In this document: piece after piece, positions 1 to 6,507 of the stretch | Position numbering within the stretch: the first letter of the stretch is position 1 | How the letters are laid out: every line of letters begins with the position of its first letter | NCBI GenBank assembly: GCA_937996605.1 | Contig: CALKVB010000144.1 | Location: 1-7,782, forward strand | Source of the DNA: an uncultured Oxalobacteraceae bacterium | Lineage (GTDB): Bacteria > Pseudomonadota > Gammaproteobacteria > Burkholderiales > Burkholderiaceae_D | DNA: 7,782 nucleotides | Direction of reading: 5' to 3' | Program-made: the position numbers and the translations under genes | The notes under the pieces: model-generated | Databases searched by the model: none | Told to the model about the DNA's origin: nothing | Seen by the model: the letters and a program-made list of their open reading frames with translations, nothing else

Positions 1-1413
1 GCCATCCTGCTCAGTCACCCGACGAAATCGGCGCGTTAATGCCTGATGCATCGCGGCGTAATCATCTCCGCCGGTTATCCCATTGATATTATAACGACGG
101 TAATCCGATTTCAGTGCACCATTCAGGTCAAACACCACGCACGAAGCCACCGTTGCCTCACCTTGAGTATGACTAATATCAAAACATTCCACGCGTAAGG
201 CGCTCAGATCTTCAATTTCTAGTTCCAAAACATCGACCAACGCGCGAGTCCTTAGTTGCTGCGCTCCCTGCTCTGACAATGCCCGCGCTAGAGATAGCTT
301 TGCTCCCTTAATCGCCATATCCAACCAAGCACGCCTTTGCTCTTGCGGTTGGTAGCTACACTGAATTCTGTGCCCACACTGCTCCATCAACGCCAACATC
401 AATTCGGGTGCATCAAGCTCGACATTCATAATCAATTGTGATGGTATGAACTGATCGACGTAATGTTGCGCCAAAAAAGCCGAAAGAACTTCTCTTTCCA
501 TCTCACCTTCTAGTGCCGCCTGCGAATATTCCACTGCTGCAGGAAAATAAGAACGATCACCTAAATGACGGCCGCCTCGAACCATAGCCAAATTCACGCA
601 GGCTCGCCCGCCTTCGACCACGACAGCTAAGATATCGATATCGGCATCACCATTGGTTTCCATGCTTTGCTGATGCAGTACTTTTGACAATGCTGCCATT
701 TGATTTCGAACAGCAGCTGCATTTTCAAACTCTAATCGCGCAGAGAAGTCATACATCTTCTTCTCAAGTGATTGCATGATTTCCGTCGGACGACCGCGCA
801 AAAAACGAGCGGCATTTTCAACGTCCGCCAAATAGCCTTGCTCTGAAATCTTACCAACACAAGGTGCACTACAACGCTGAATCTGATGCAATAAACATGG
901 GCGAGTGCGATTGAGAAATACACTGTCTTCACAATTTCTCAATAAAAATATTTTCTGCAAGAGCTGCATCGATTCCTTCACCGCCCATGCGGAAGGAAAG
1001 GGACCGAAGTACTGATGTTTTTTGTCTACACTGCCCCGATAATAGGTCATGCGCGGCGTGGTTTCATTCGTAATTTTGAGATAGGGATAAGACTTATCGT
1101 CACGAAAAAGAATGTTGTACTTCGGCTTCAAAGCCTTGATCAAATTATTCTCAAGAATCAAAGCTTCAGCTTCACTACGAGTGACTGTCGTTTCCATGCG
1201 ATGGATCTTCTCTACCATCATCGCAATTCGCGGGCTACTCAAATTTTTTAGAAAATAACTGGATACTCTTTTCTTTAAATCCCGCGCTTTGCCGACATAA
1301 AGGACTTGGTCGTGCCCGTCAAAATATCGATAAACACCTGGCAAATGTGGTAGTTGCGCTACGAGTGCAAGCAAGGTCGCTCGTGCCTCATTGTTGCTAT
1401 TCTCGTCGTTCAT
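1..1413 (-). CDS. uvrC: UvrABC system protein C (excinuclease subunit), 3' end beyond window
   Basis: UvrC is the nuclease of UvrABC nucleotide excision repair; with UvrB at a lesion it cuts the damaged strand on both sides. I read 471 codons from ATG at 1411-1413 with no stop. Visible parts are the N-terminal GIY-YIG nuclease domain (about residues 22-100; GVY 26-28, YVGKARDLKKRV 39-50), which makes the 3' incision, and the UvrB-binding UVR helical hairpin (about 214-249). The start of the RNase H-like 5'-incision domain follows, with ECFDISH at Asp412 and GDDYAAM at Asp450/451. By a constant offset of 13, Asp412 and Asp451 match E. coli catalytic Asp399 and Asp438. The remaining catalytic Asp and His and the C-terminal helix-hairpin-helix pair lie beyond position 1, since the family runs to about 610 residues. 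Its start overlaps the acpS stop as ATGA, with no strong ribosome binding site, so coupled translation is likely. The cut is a window edge, not a mutation. Identity is secure. Confidence 0.97.
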   Translation of the reverse strand, partial: MNDENSNNEARATLLALVAQLPHLPGVYRYFDGHDQVLYVGKARDLKKRVSSYFLKNLSSPRIAMMVEKIHRMETTVTRSEAEALILENNLIKALKPKYNILFRDDKSYPYLKITNETTPRMTYYRGSVDKKHQYFGPFPSAWAVKESMQLLQKIFLLRNCEDSVFLNRTRPCLLHQIQRCSAPCVGKISEQGYLADVENAARFLRGRPTEIMQSLEKKMYDFSARLEFENAAAVRNQMAALSKVLHQQSMETNGDADIDILAVVVEGGRACVNLAMVRGGRHLGDRSYFPAAVEYSQAALEGEMEREVLSAFLAQHYVDQFIPSQLIMNVELDAPELMLALMEQCGHRIQCSYQPQEQRRAWLDMAIKGAKLSLARALSEQGAQQLRTRALVDVLELEIEDLSALRVECFDISHTQGEATVASCVVFDLNGALKSDYRRYNINGITGGDDYAAMHQALTRRFRRVTEQDG

Positions 1414-1820
1414 TTTTTGCATACAGCTTCTATCGATTCAATCACAACAAAAGCAACCGCATATTCATGCTCGTCAGAGATCGTGACATGTGCGCATAGA
1501 TTCTGGTTCTTAAACCAGGTTTGTAGTTTTTCGTCAAATACAAAGATAGGGCGTCCATTTTCGGCATTCAACACCTGAACGCCATGCCAGCTTAGGGGCT
1601 CGCGAAATCCGCTACCCATTGCTTTTGACAAAGCCTCCTTTGCCGCAAACCGAGTCGCCAAATAACGTACCGCTTTTGAAAAATGCGGCTGACTGCGACT
1701 ACGGAAGACCTCAAGTTCTTCAGCCCCAAGGATTTTTTCAACAAAGCGCCCTTCGCGTTTCTGCAAAGCTTCTGCTAATCGTACGCTTCGAACAATGTCT
1801 GTACCGATGCCAAAAATCAT
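1410..1820 (-). CDS. acpS: Holo-[acyl-carrier-protein] synthase
   Basis: AcpS moves 4'-phosphopantetheine from coenzyme A to a serine of apo-acyl carrier protein, activating ACP for fatty acid synthesis in the cytoplasm. The 136-residue product is slightly longer than the usual length of about 125. It opens with MIFGIGTDIV, where Asp8 is the Mg2+ ligand. The second signature FAAKEALSKA has Glu62 as metal ligand, with Lys61 and Lys66. NGRP at 88-91 and HVTISDE at 111-117 are the remaining family motifs. The ATG at 1818-1820 is the natural start because the family begins within a few residues of GIGTD; a modest GGA/AGG ribosome binding site lies just upstream. It follows pdxJ after 15 bases, as in E. 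coli and many other proteobacteria, and its TGA overlaps the uvrC ATG. There is no sign of damage. Confidence 0.97.
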   Translation of the reverse strand: MIFGIGTDIVRSVRLAEALQKREGRFVEKILGAEELEVFRSRSQPHFSKAVRYLATRFAAKEALSKAMGSGFREPLSWHGVQVLNAENGRPIFVFDEKLQTWFKNQNLCAHVTISDEHEYAVAFVVIESIEAVCKK

Positions 1821-1835
1821 TGCCTATCCGTTCGT

Positions 1836-2594
1836 TTAGAGTTGACCCAAACGCGCCTTAACCATCAAAGCTTTCATATCGGACACCGCTTTATGCCAGC
1901 CAACAAACACAGCCTGTGCCACGATAGCATGGCCGATATTAAGTTCTGAAATTCCCGGCAATGCGGCAATTGCTTGCGTATTTGTGTAATGCAAGCCATG
2001 ACCAGCATTTACTTTCAAACCAAGGCCAATCGCAAAATCAACCGCCGATGAGATTCGTCGCAATTGTTCCACAGCATCCACATTTGAATGCGCATCGGCA
2101 TATCGACCCGTGTGAATTTCAATTACGCTTGCTCCAGTATTCTTTGCTGCTTGAATTTGATTATTATCTGCATCAATAAACAAACTAACTCTAATCCCCT
2201 CAGATTGAAGCTGTTCAGTCGCCGCTTTGACATCGTCGAAATAACGCAGCACATCCAATCCACCTTCTGTCGTCACTTCCTCTCGACGCTCTGGTACAAG
2301 GCAAACGTCTTGCGGTTTAACTCTACATGCAAAGTCAATCATCTCCTTGGTGACGGCTGCTTCTAAATTCATACGCGTTCGTAGCTCTGGCCGTATTCTG
2401 AGAACGTCAGCGTCTTTAATATGTCGACGATCTTCACGCAGATGCAAAGTAATACAATCAGCACCAGCCTCCTCAGCCATTAGCGCTGCTTGCAATGGAT
2501 CTGGATAGACAGTGCCACGCGCATTACGAAGGGTCGCGACATGGTCGATATTAATGCCCAGATCAATAATTTGTGTTTGCTGATGGATGTTCAT
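1836..2594 (-). CDS. pdxJ: Pyridoxine 5'-phosphate synthase
   Basis: PdxJ condenses 3-amino-1-hydroxyacetone 1-phosphate with 1-deoxy-D-xylulose 5-phosphate to make pyridoxine 5'-phosphate, the ring-closing step of the DXP-dependent vitamin B6 pathway. The 252-residue protein is a TIM barrel of normal family length. Visible motifs are LGINIDHVATLRNARGT (12-28), GADCITLHLREDRRHI (44-59), LVPERREEVTTEGGLD (99-114), VSLFIDAD (136-143), IEIHTGRYAD (158-167), LKVNAGHGL (193-201) and ELNIGHAIVA (217-226). By a constant offset of 6, His51, Glu78 and His199 correspond to E. coli active-site His45, Glu72 and His193. The ATG forms an ATGA overlap with the recO stop, and no Shine-Dalgarno is obvious, so it probably relies on ribosomes finishing recO. 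The start is a few residues longer than the E. coli N-terminus but has no better alternative. Confidence 0.97.
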   Translation of the reverse strand: MNIHQQTQIIDLGINIDHVATLRNARGTVYPDPLQAALMAEEAGADCITLHLREDRRHIKDADVLRIRPELRTRMNLEAAVTKEMIDFACRVKPQDVCLVPERREEVTTEGGLDVLRYFDDVKAATEQLQSEGIRVSLFIDADNNQIQAAKNTGASVIEIHTGRYADAHSNVDAVEQLRRISSAVDFAIGLGLKVNAGHGLHYTNTQAIAALPGISELNIGHAIVAQAVFVGWHKAVSDMKALMVKARLGQL

Positions 2595-3406
2595 AATTTT
2601 TGTAAGTCGATCAAAATTTGACGCGTCTTAAGCACCTGACCATGCAAATGGTGGTGCAGCATATAACGCATTAATTGTTTGCTTTGCGCTTGAGTCACCG
2701 GATCCGAGTAGGATCCAGACTCCATGTCGGTCAAGGTTTTTCCGTACACTTTCGGGACAGTATCAGATTCCAATGCAGGCCGCACGCCAGAACCGGGTTC
2801 AAGCACATATAGTTTGTCGGTTTGAACCCGAGTACGACTTACAAGACAAGTCGTCACCTCACCAAGTAGGCCAGATTGCTGCAACAACACCACTTCAAAT
2901 TTGCGCAGTGCGATCATCGCACTCTCACCATGTGCTAATTGATTCAAAGTCGAAACATAATGATCAAATAAAACCTGGGACATCTCGTTACGCAGCAAGA
3001 ATTTGGTAAGTAACTCATTCAAATAGAAGCCGCATAGTAAAGCAGACTTCTCAAGGGGTAGCATTCCTCCCACCCACTCTGCACCAGTCAAGGTTCTCAC
3101 CTCAGATTTACCACTCCAAGCGACTGTCAGCGGCTGAAAGGTTTGCAGCACACTCCGTAACTTAGAATGCGGGCGCTTCGCCCCTTTAGCAACCAAAGAG
3201 ACACGTCCATAGTCGCGACTAAAAAGGTCGATGATAAGGCTGGTTTCTTTATAGGGATAAGAATGCAGTACGAAGCCGGGTTGATGTGTGATCCGCACAT
3301 CTTTGCGTGGAGTGCGCTTGGCTTGAACGACACTGAGCAAACTTGGCGCTAATTGAGGGATCCCCTCAATTTCGTCCATTGAAATCTCAATGTCATCAAT
3401 TTCCAA
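2591..3406 (-). CDS. recO: DNA repair protein RecO
   Basis: RecO works with RecR (and RecF) to load RecA on SSB-coated single-stranded DNA in gap-repair recombination. The product is up to 271 residues. The conserved core begins near residue 44 (GFVLHSYPYKETSLIIDLFS), followed by the OB-fold segment with LVAKGAKRPHSKLRSVLQ, then SEVRTLTGAEW and the helical domain (GFYLNELLTKFL). The C-terminus QILIDLQKL is typical of Burkholderiales RecO as I recall it. The first 40 or so residues form an acidic then basic extension absent from E. coli RecO (about 242 residues) but resembling the poorly conserved tails of Burkholderiales RecO. The start is uncertain: TTG at 3404-3406 has AAAGG seven bases upstream, while ATG at 3377-3379 (codon 10) has only a weak GAG. 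An in-frame stop at 3434-3436 excludes anything longer. It follows era after 39 bases and overlaps pdxJ by ATGA. Confidence 0.95.
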   Translation of the reverse strand: MEIDDIEISMDEIEGIPQLAPSLLSVVQAKRTPRKDVRITHQPGFVLHSYPYKETSLIIDLFSRDYGRVSLVAKGAKRPHSKLRSVLQTFQPLTVAWSGKSEVRTLTGAEWVGGMLPLEKSALLCGFYLNELLTKFLLRNEMSQVLFDHYVSTLNQLAHGESAMIALRKFEVVLLQQSGLLGEVTTCLVSRTRVQTDKLYVLEPGSGVRPALESDTVPKVYGKTLTDMESGSYSDPVTQAQSKQLMRYMLHHHLHGQVLKTRQILIDLQKL

Positions 3407-3413
3407 TTGGTGG

Positions 3414-3418
3414 CCTTT
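3414..3418 (-). promoter_or_regulatory. Ribosome binding site supporting the recO TTG start
   Basis: On the minus strand AAAGG lies seven bases before the TTG at 3404-3406, which is good Shine-Dalgarno spacing. The alternative ATG nine codons downstream has only GAG six bases before it. This favours the TTG start but does not prove it. Confidence 0.5.
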
Positions 3419-3445
3419 GCTATATTTAGGCGATTACCTGAAAAA

Positions 3446-4348
3446 CTATTCGTATCCGTAGGCGCGCAAGCCTGCTTCATTATCCGCCCAACCAGACTTC
3501 ACTTTGACCCAAATTTCAAGGTAAACTGGGCCACCAAAAAGTTTTTCCATGTCTTGGCGAGATTGCGTAGAAATATCCTTCAGACGTGCGCCTTTATTAC
3601 CTATCACCATCGATTTATGGCCGTCACGGTCAACCAGAATCGCGACAAACACACGTCGCAAATTCCCTTCTTGCTCAAACTTTTCAATCAACACCGTACT
3701 TGTGTAAGGCAACTCATCGCCAACGAATCGGAATAATTTTTCACGAACGATTTCGGTCGCGAGAAATTTCTCACTACGATCAGTAATATCATCTTCGCCA
3801 AAGATCGGATCATTCGGCGGAAGATGTTTTCGCGTTTCTTTTTCTAAGTTCTCTAACTGAAATTTCAAGGTAGCTGAAACCGGAACCACAGCGGCAAATG
3901 GGAACAAGGCCATCACTTTTTGGGCGAACGGCATCAAGATCGCCTTATCTTTAACGCGGTCAGATTTATTAATCACCAGAATGCATGGCACATTTTTCGG
4001 CAACAAATCGATCACTTGTTGATCAGCAGCACCAAAAGTACCCGCTTCAATAATAAACAGAATCACATCCGACGCCATCAAGGTGTTGGTAACAGTACGA
4101 TTTAAGGTACGATTTAACGGATTTGAGTGACGTGTTTGAAACCCTGGCGTATCAACATAGACATACTGGGTATTGTCTTTGGTTTGGATGCCAGTAATTC
4201 GATGACGTGTGGTTTGAGCCTTGCGTGACGTAATACTGACTTTTGCGCCAATCAAAGCGTTCATTAATGTAGACTTTCCTACATTCGGCCGCCCAACTAT
4301 GGCAATGTAGCCACACCGATATTCATTTGTTTCGACGAGTTCGCTCAT
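3446..4348 (-). CDS. era: GTPase Era
   Basis: Era is an essential GTPase that binds 16S rRNA near its 3' end and assists maturation of the 30S ribosomal subunit. The 300-residue protein has the full two-domain layout. The GTPase domain shows G1 GRPNVGKS (19-26), effector-region Thr residues near 46-52, G3 DTPG (66-69), G4 NKSD (127-130) and G5 SA (158-159). The C-terminal type II KH RNA-binding domain follows, with VIGNKGARLKDI (GNKG 250-253) and the end WADNEAGLRAYGYE. After G5 the residues are TLKF, where family members more often have a charged or Gly-rich stretch; the length still aligns, so I read this as divergence and not a frameshift. The ATG overlaps the rnc stop as ATGA, the classic rnc-era pair in which both products act on rRNA. 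Only a weak AAGAG precedes the start, so coupling to rnc translation is likely. Confidence 0.98.
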   Translation of the reverse strand: MSELVETNEYRCGYIAIVGRPNVGKSTLMNALIGAKVSITSRKAQTTRHRITGIQTKDNTQYVYVDTPGFQTRHSNPLNRTLNRTVTNTLMASDVILFIIEAGTFGAADQQVIDLLPKNVPCILVINKSDRVKDKAILMPFAQKVMALFPFAAVVPVSATLKFQLENLEKETRKHLPPNDPIFGEDDITDRSEKFLATEIVREKLFRFVGDELPYTSTVLIEKFEQEGNLRRVFVAILVDRDGHKSMVIGNKGARLKDISTQSRQDMEKLFGGPVYLEIWVKVKSGWADNEAGLRAYGYE

Positions 4349-5193
4349 GCTGATTTACTCTTTGAATTCTCTGTCACGGCAACATCGAGAGATAATTGTG
4401 GATCTACCTTCCCATCATCTTCATTCTGAGAAGGGTGACCAGTCGATTGGACCGTAGCAATCCCAGCCAACTTCATTTGCGCAGTTCTAGTTTTACTTTT
4501 ACGGCCGGTTGGCGTCTTCGCTAGCAGAGCAACTGCCGTGTCCAACGCTAGTTTAGCTGCCGCCTGCTCACCAGCCCGACGACTTCCACCAGTACCAAAT
4601 ACCTGAATTTCCAACTTCGGCACCAAGCATTCGATCTCAAATTCCTGATTATGCGCAGCACCATGTGTTGCAACCACGTTGTACTGTGGCAGAGCAATTT
4701 TTTTACTTTGCAAAAACTCTTGTAGTAGAGTTTTTGCATCTTTACCCAAAGTAGTCGGGTCCACAGAAACAAGAATTGGAGCGTAAAGCGCTTTAATGAC
4801 AGTCCTCGCAACATCAAAACCAGCATCCAGATAAATTGCTCCGAACAAGGCTTCTAAGGTATCTGCAAGAATAGAGGGACGTCGAAAACCGCCAGACTTT
4901 AACTCCCCTTCGCCGAGTCTAAGAAACTGCGATAACTCCATTTTCTGGGCAATCTCAAAGAGTGATTGTTGCTTCACGAGATTTGCACGTACTCGCGATA
5001 AATCTCCCTCATCGATCCGCTCAAATGTCTCAAACAAAATCGACGCAACAACACAGTTCAATATCGAATCACCCAAAAACTCAAGTCGCTCGTTATGAGT
5101 AGTACTATGACTTCGATGCGTTAATGCCTGCTGCAGAAGCGCAACATCCTTAAACTGGTGCCCTAACCGTTTTTGCAGCAACTGTTCGTTCAT
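4345..5193 (-). CDS. rnc: Ribonuclease III
   Basis: RNase III cuts double-stranded RNA, releasing 16S and 23S rRNA precursors and processing some mRNAs and antisense duplexes. The 282-residue protein has the endonuclease domain (about 1-148) with signature NERLEFLGDS (34-43) and LADTLEALFGAIYLD (109-123). Glu38, Asp42, Asp111 and Glu114 match the four E. coli metal-binding acidic residues with an offset of 3. The double-stranded RNA-binding domain spans about 152-224, with KTLLQEFLQSK, HNQEFEIECLV and GTGGSRRAGEQAAAKLAL. About 57 further residues (226-282) are low-complexity: Lys/Arg-rich first, then Ser-, Asp- and Gln-rich. E. coli RNase III ends at about 226 residues; such tails are common in Burkholderiales. 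AGAGAAG seven bases before the ATG, inside the end of the DUF4845 gene, is a plausible ribosome binding site. No long 5' leader like the self-cleaved E. coli rnc leader exists here. Confidence 0.98.
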   Translation of the reverse strand: MNEQLLQKRLGHQFKDVALLQQALTHRSHSTTHNERLEFLGDSILNCVVASILFETFERIDEGDLSRVRANLVKQQSLFEIAQKMELSQFLRLGEGELKSGGFRRPSILADTLEALFGAIYLDAGFDVARTVIKALYAPILVSVDPTTLGKDAKTLLQEFLQSKKIALPQYNVVATHGAAHNQEFEIECLVPKLEIQVFGTGGSRRAGEQAAAKLALDTAVALLAKTPTGRKSKTRTAQMKLAGIATVQSTGHPSQNEDDGKVDPQLSLDVAVTENSKSKSA

Positions 5194-5197
5194 AAAA

Positions 5198-5602
5198 TTA
5201 CTTCTCTAACTTTCTTACTTTCGAATTAAACTTTGCTGTGGTTCCTTCGTACTCTAATAAGAGGCTAGCAGGACCAACCAATGGGATCTTCTTGGTGTAG
5301 TAAAAACTGACTTCATATCCTGTATCTTCTTTCTCAATCGTAAGGTCACTTCCTTGGATCGAACTGATATAGCCCACATTTGCCTGCTTATCAAACGAAG
5401 TTTGAATTTCACGTACCGTATTTCCCGAAGCTTTTGCTGTAATAATTGCTCGCTTGATGGCTAGAAACTCCATAAAAGTCGGTGTGATTTTCGCCGCCAA
5501 CAAGGCCAGAACAGCAATTACGCCCAACAGAAAAATCAAACCAACAATCGACATCCCACGCTGGCCACGAAGCTTCCCACAAATCTGTTCTTCCGCTTTC
5601 AT
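5198..5602 (-). CDS. DUF4845 family small membrane protein
   Basis: This is a short (134 residues from the ATG) single-pass protein of unknown function in the position where betaproteobacteria carry a DUF4845 gene, between lepB and rnc. After a basic N-terminus comes RGMSIVGLIFLLGV (from residue 15), a hydrophobic helix to about residue 37, then KITPTFMEFLAIKRAI and a soluble, probably periplasmic C-terminal part with short strand-like segments (YEVSFYYTKKIPLVG). The RG-M-S-x-x-G plus hydrophobic arrangement resembles a type IV pilin or pseudopilin leader, but position +5 is Gly where true pilins have Glu. I chose ATG at 5600-5602 because GGAGG lies seven bases upstream; an adjacent GTG at 5603-5605 would add one residue at poorer spacing. 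It sits 14 bases after lepB and 4 bases before rnc, so it is surely co-transcribed. The family call rests on sequence style and position; no function is assigned. Confidence 0.88.
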   Translation of the reverse strand: MKAEEQICGKLRGQRGMSIVGLIFLLGVIAVLALLAAKITPTFMEFLAIKRAIITAKASGNTVREIQTSFDKQANVGYISSIQGSDLTIEKEDTGYEVSFYYTKKIPLVGPASLLLEYEGTTAKFNSKVRKLEK

Positions 5603-5609
5603 CACACTT

Positions 5610-5614
5610 CCTCC
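5610..5614 (-). promoter_or_regulatory. Strong ribosome binding site for the DUF4845 gene
   Basis: GGAGG on the minus strand in the lepB-DUF4845 gap is the clearest Shine-Dalgarno of those I examined. It is seven bases from the ATG at 5600-5602 and four from the GTG at 5603-5605, so it decides in favour of the ATG. Confidence 0.7.
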
Positions 5615-5616
5615 GT

Positions 5617-6507
5617 TTATTTAAAACTTCCAATTCGTTTGAAATCACCAAAATTCATCCAAATAAAAAACGCTTTTCCGACAATATTTTGGTCTGGCAC
5701 AAACCCCCAGTAACGGCTATCTGCACTATCGTCACGATTATCACCCATCATGAAATAGTGACCAGGTGGCACTTTGCACGTAAACCCATCCATATCATAT
5801 TGGCAGAGTTCCGATTGTGGGAACTGCGGTGTCGGCACAATTGCTGTCCCATTGGCATCATTGTTTAAAATTTGGTGCTTAGTTCCGGATAAATTCTCGG
5901 AAAACTGCTTGGAGTAACGCAATTCTGGGCCATCATGAAGGAATTCATTCTGTTCTTCATAGCTTAGCGGGGTACCGTTGATACTTAAGCGCTTCCCCTT
6001 GTAGCTCACAAGATCACCGGGCACACCGACTACCCTCTTAATATAGTCCACACTTGGATCTTTGGGATACTTAAAAACCATCACATCGCCACGCTGAGGA
6101 TTATTAACATCAATGACTTTAGTGCCCAAAATTGGCAAACGTATGCCATAGGTAAATTTATTCACCAGTATCAAATCACCAACATAAAGCGTTGGCAACA
6201 TTGACGCAGAAGGAATTTTGAATGGTTCAAAAAGAAACGATCTCAACACAAATACTAGTGCAATCACCGGAAAAAAACTTCCCGAATATTCAACCCAAGT
6301 CGGTTGACGCAAGAATGGCGCTAGGAACGCATTTTTTTCTTCATCAGACATCTGATCAAATTTTGGTAACTTAGAGAGCGCCATCTCGCCATTTTTTCTA
6401 CGTCGTTTTGCCCACACAAAATGATCTAGTGACCAGATCACCCCTGTAACGATCACCAAAATAAAAAGGATCGAGGCGAAATACTTAACCAAAAATTGAA
6501 AATTCAT
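5617..6507 (-). CDS. lepB: Signal peptidase I
   Basis: LepB is the inner-membrane serine protease that removes signal peptides from exported preproteins on the periplasmic side. The 296-residue protein has a first transmembrane helix at about 9-29, a basic cytoplasmic loop (AKRRRKNG, 33-40) and a second helix at about 77-94. The catalytic region then follows. FKIPSASMLPTL holds nucleophile Ser102, DYIKRVVGVPGD holds general base Lys157, and MGDNRDDSADSRYWG (254-268) is the last conserved box, where most relatives have DNS where this protein has DDS. Cys235 and Cys244 may form a disulfide near the active site, inferred from their spacing and periplasmic placement. The end FFIWMNFGDFKRIGSFK is betaproteobacterial in style. 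The ATG overlaps the lepA stop (ATGA) with GGATGAG just upstream. Pairing with lepA is the classic lep operon arrangement. Confidence 0.98.
   Translation of the reverse strand: MNFQFLVKYFASILFILVIVTGVIWSLDHFVWAKRRRKNGEMALSKLPKFDQMSDEEKNAFLAPFLRQPTWVEYSGSFFPVIALVFVLRSFLFEPFKIPSASMLPTLYVGDLILVNKFTYGIRLPILGTKVIDVNNPQRGDVMVFKYPKDPSVDYIKRVVGVPGDLVSYKGKRLSINGTPLSYEEQNEFLHDGPELRYSKQFSENLSGTKHQILNNDANGTAIVPTPQFPQSELCQYDMDGFTCKVPPGHYFMMGDNRDDSADSRYWGFVPDQNIVGKAFFIWMNFGDFKRIGSFK

Noticed and set aside
2088..2366. A 92-codon plus-strand open frame opposite pdxJ
   Set aside because: It is antisense to a conserved gene, overlaps another unrelated shadow frame, and has no recognisable domain.
2700..2716. 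Two GGATCC copies 5 bases apart in recO
   Set aside because: They encode ordinary RecO residues (SGSYSDP region) and form no longer repeat; coincidence is sufficient.
2794..2830. A perfect 9-base inverted repeat (CGGGTTCAA / TTGAACCCG) with a 19-base loop inside recO
   Set aside because: It lies in well-conserved coding sequence, has no T-run for a terminator, and one such match with a short loop is about what chance gives in a window this size.
3407..3445. A possible promoter or terminator in the era-recO gap
   Set aside because: The 39 bases contain the recO ribosome binding site and an AT-rich stretch but no paired -35/-10 elements and no hairpin with a T-run.
3407..3736. A 109-codon plus-strand open frame opposite era
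   Set aside because: It is the shadow of era on the other strand. The product looks like no family I know and era is intact and conserved.
4548..4826. A 92-codon minus-strand open frame inside rnc in another frame
   Set aside because: rnc carries all its motifs in the main frame; the alternative product is Leu/Arg/Trp-rich out-of-frame translation with no domain.
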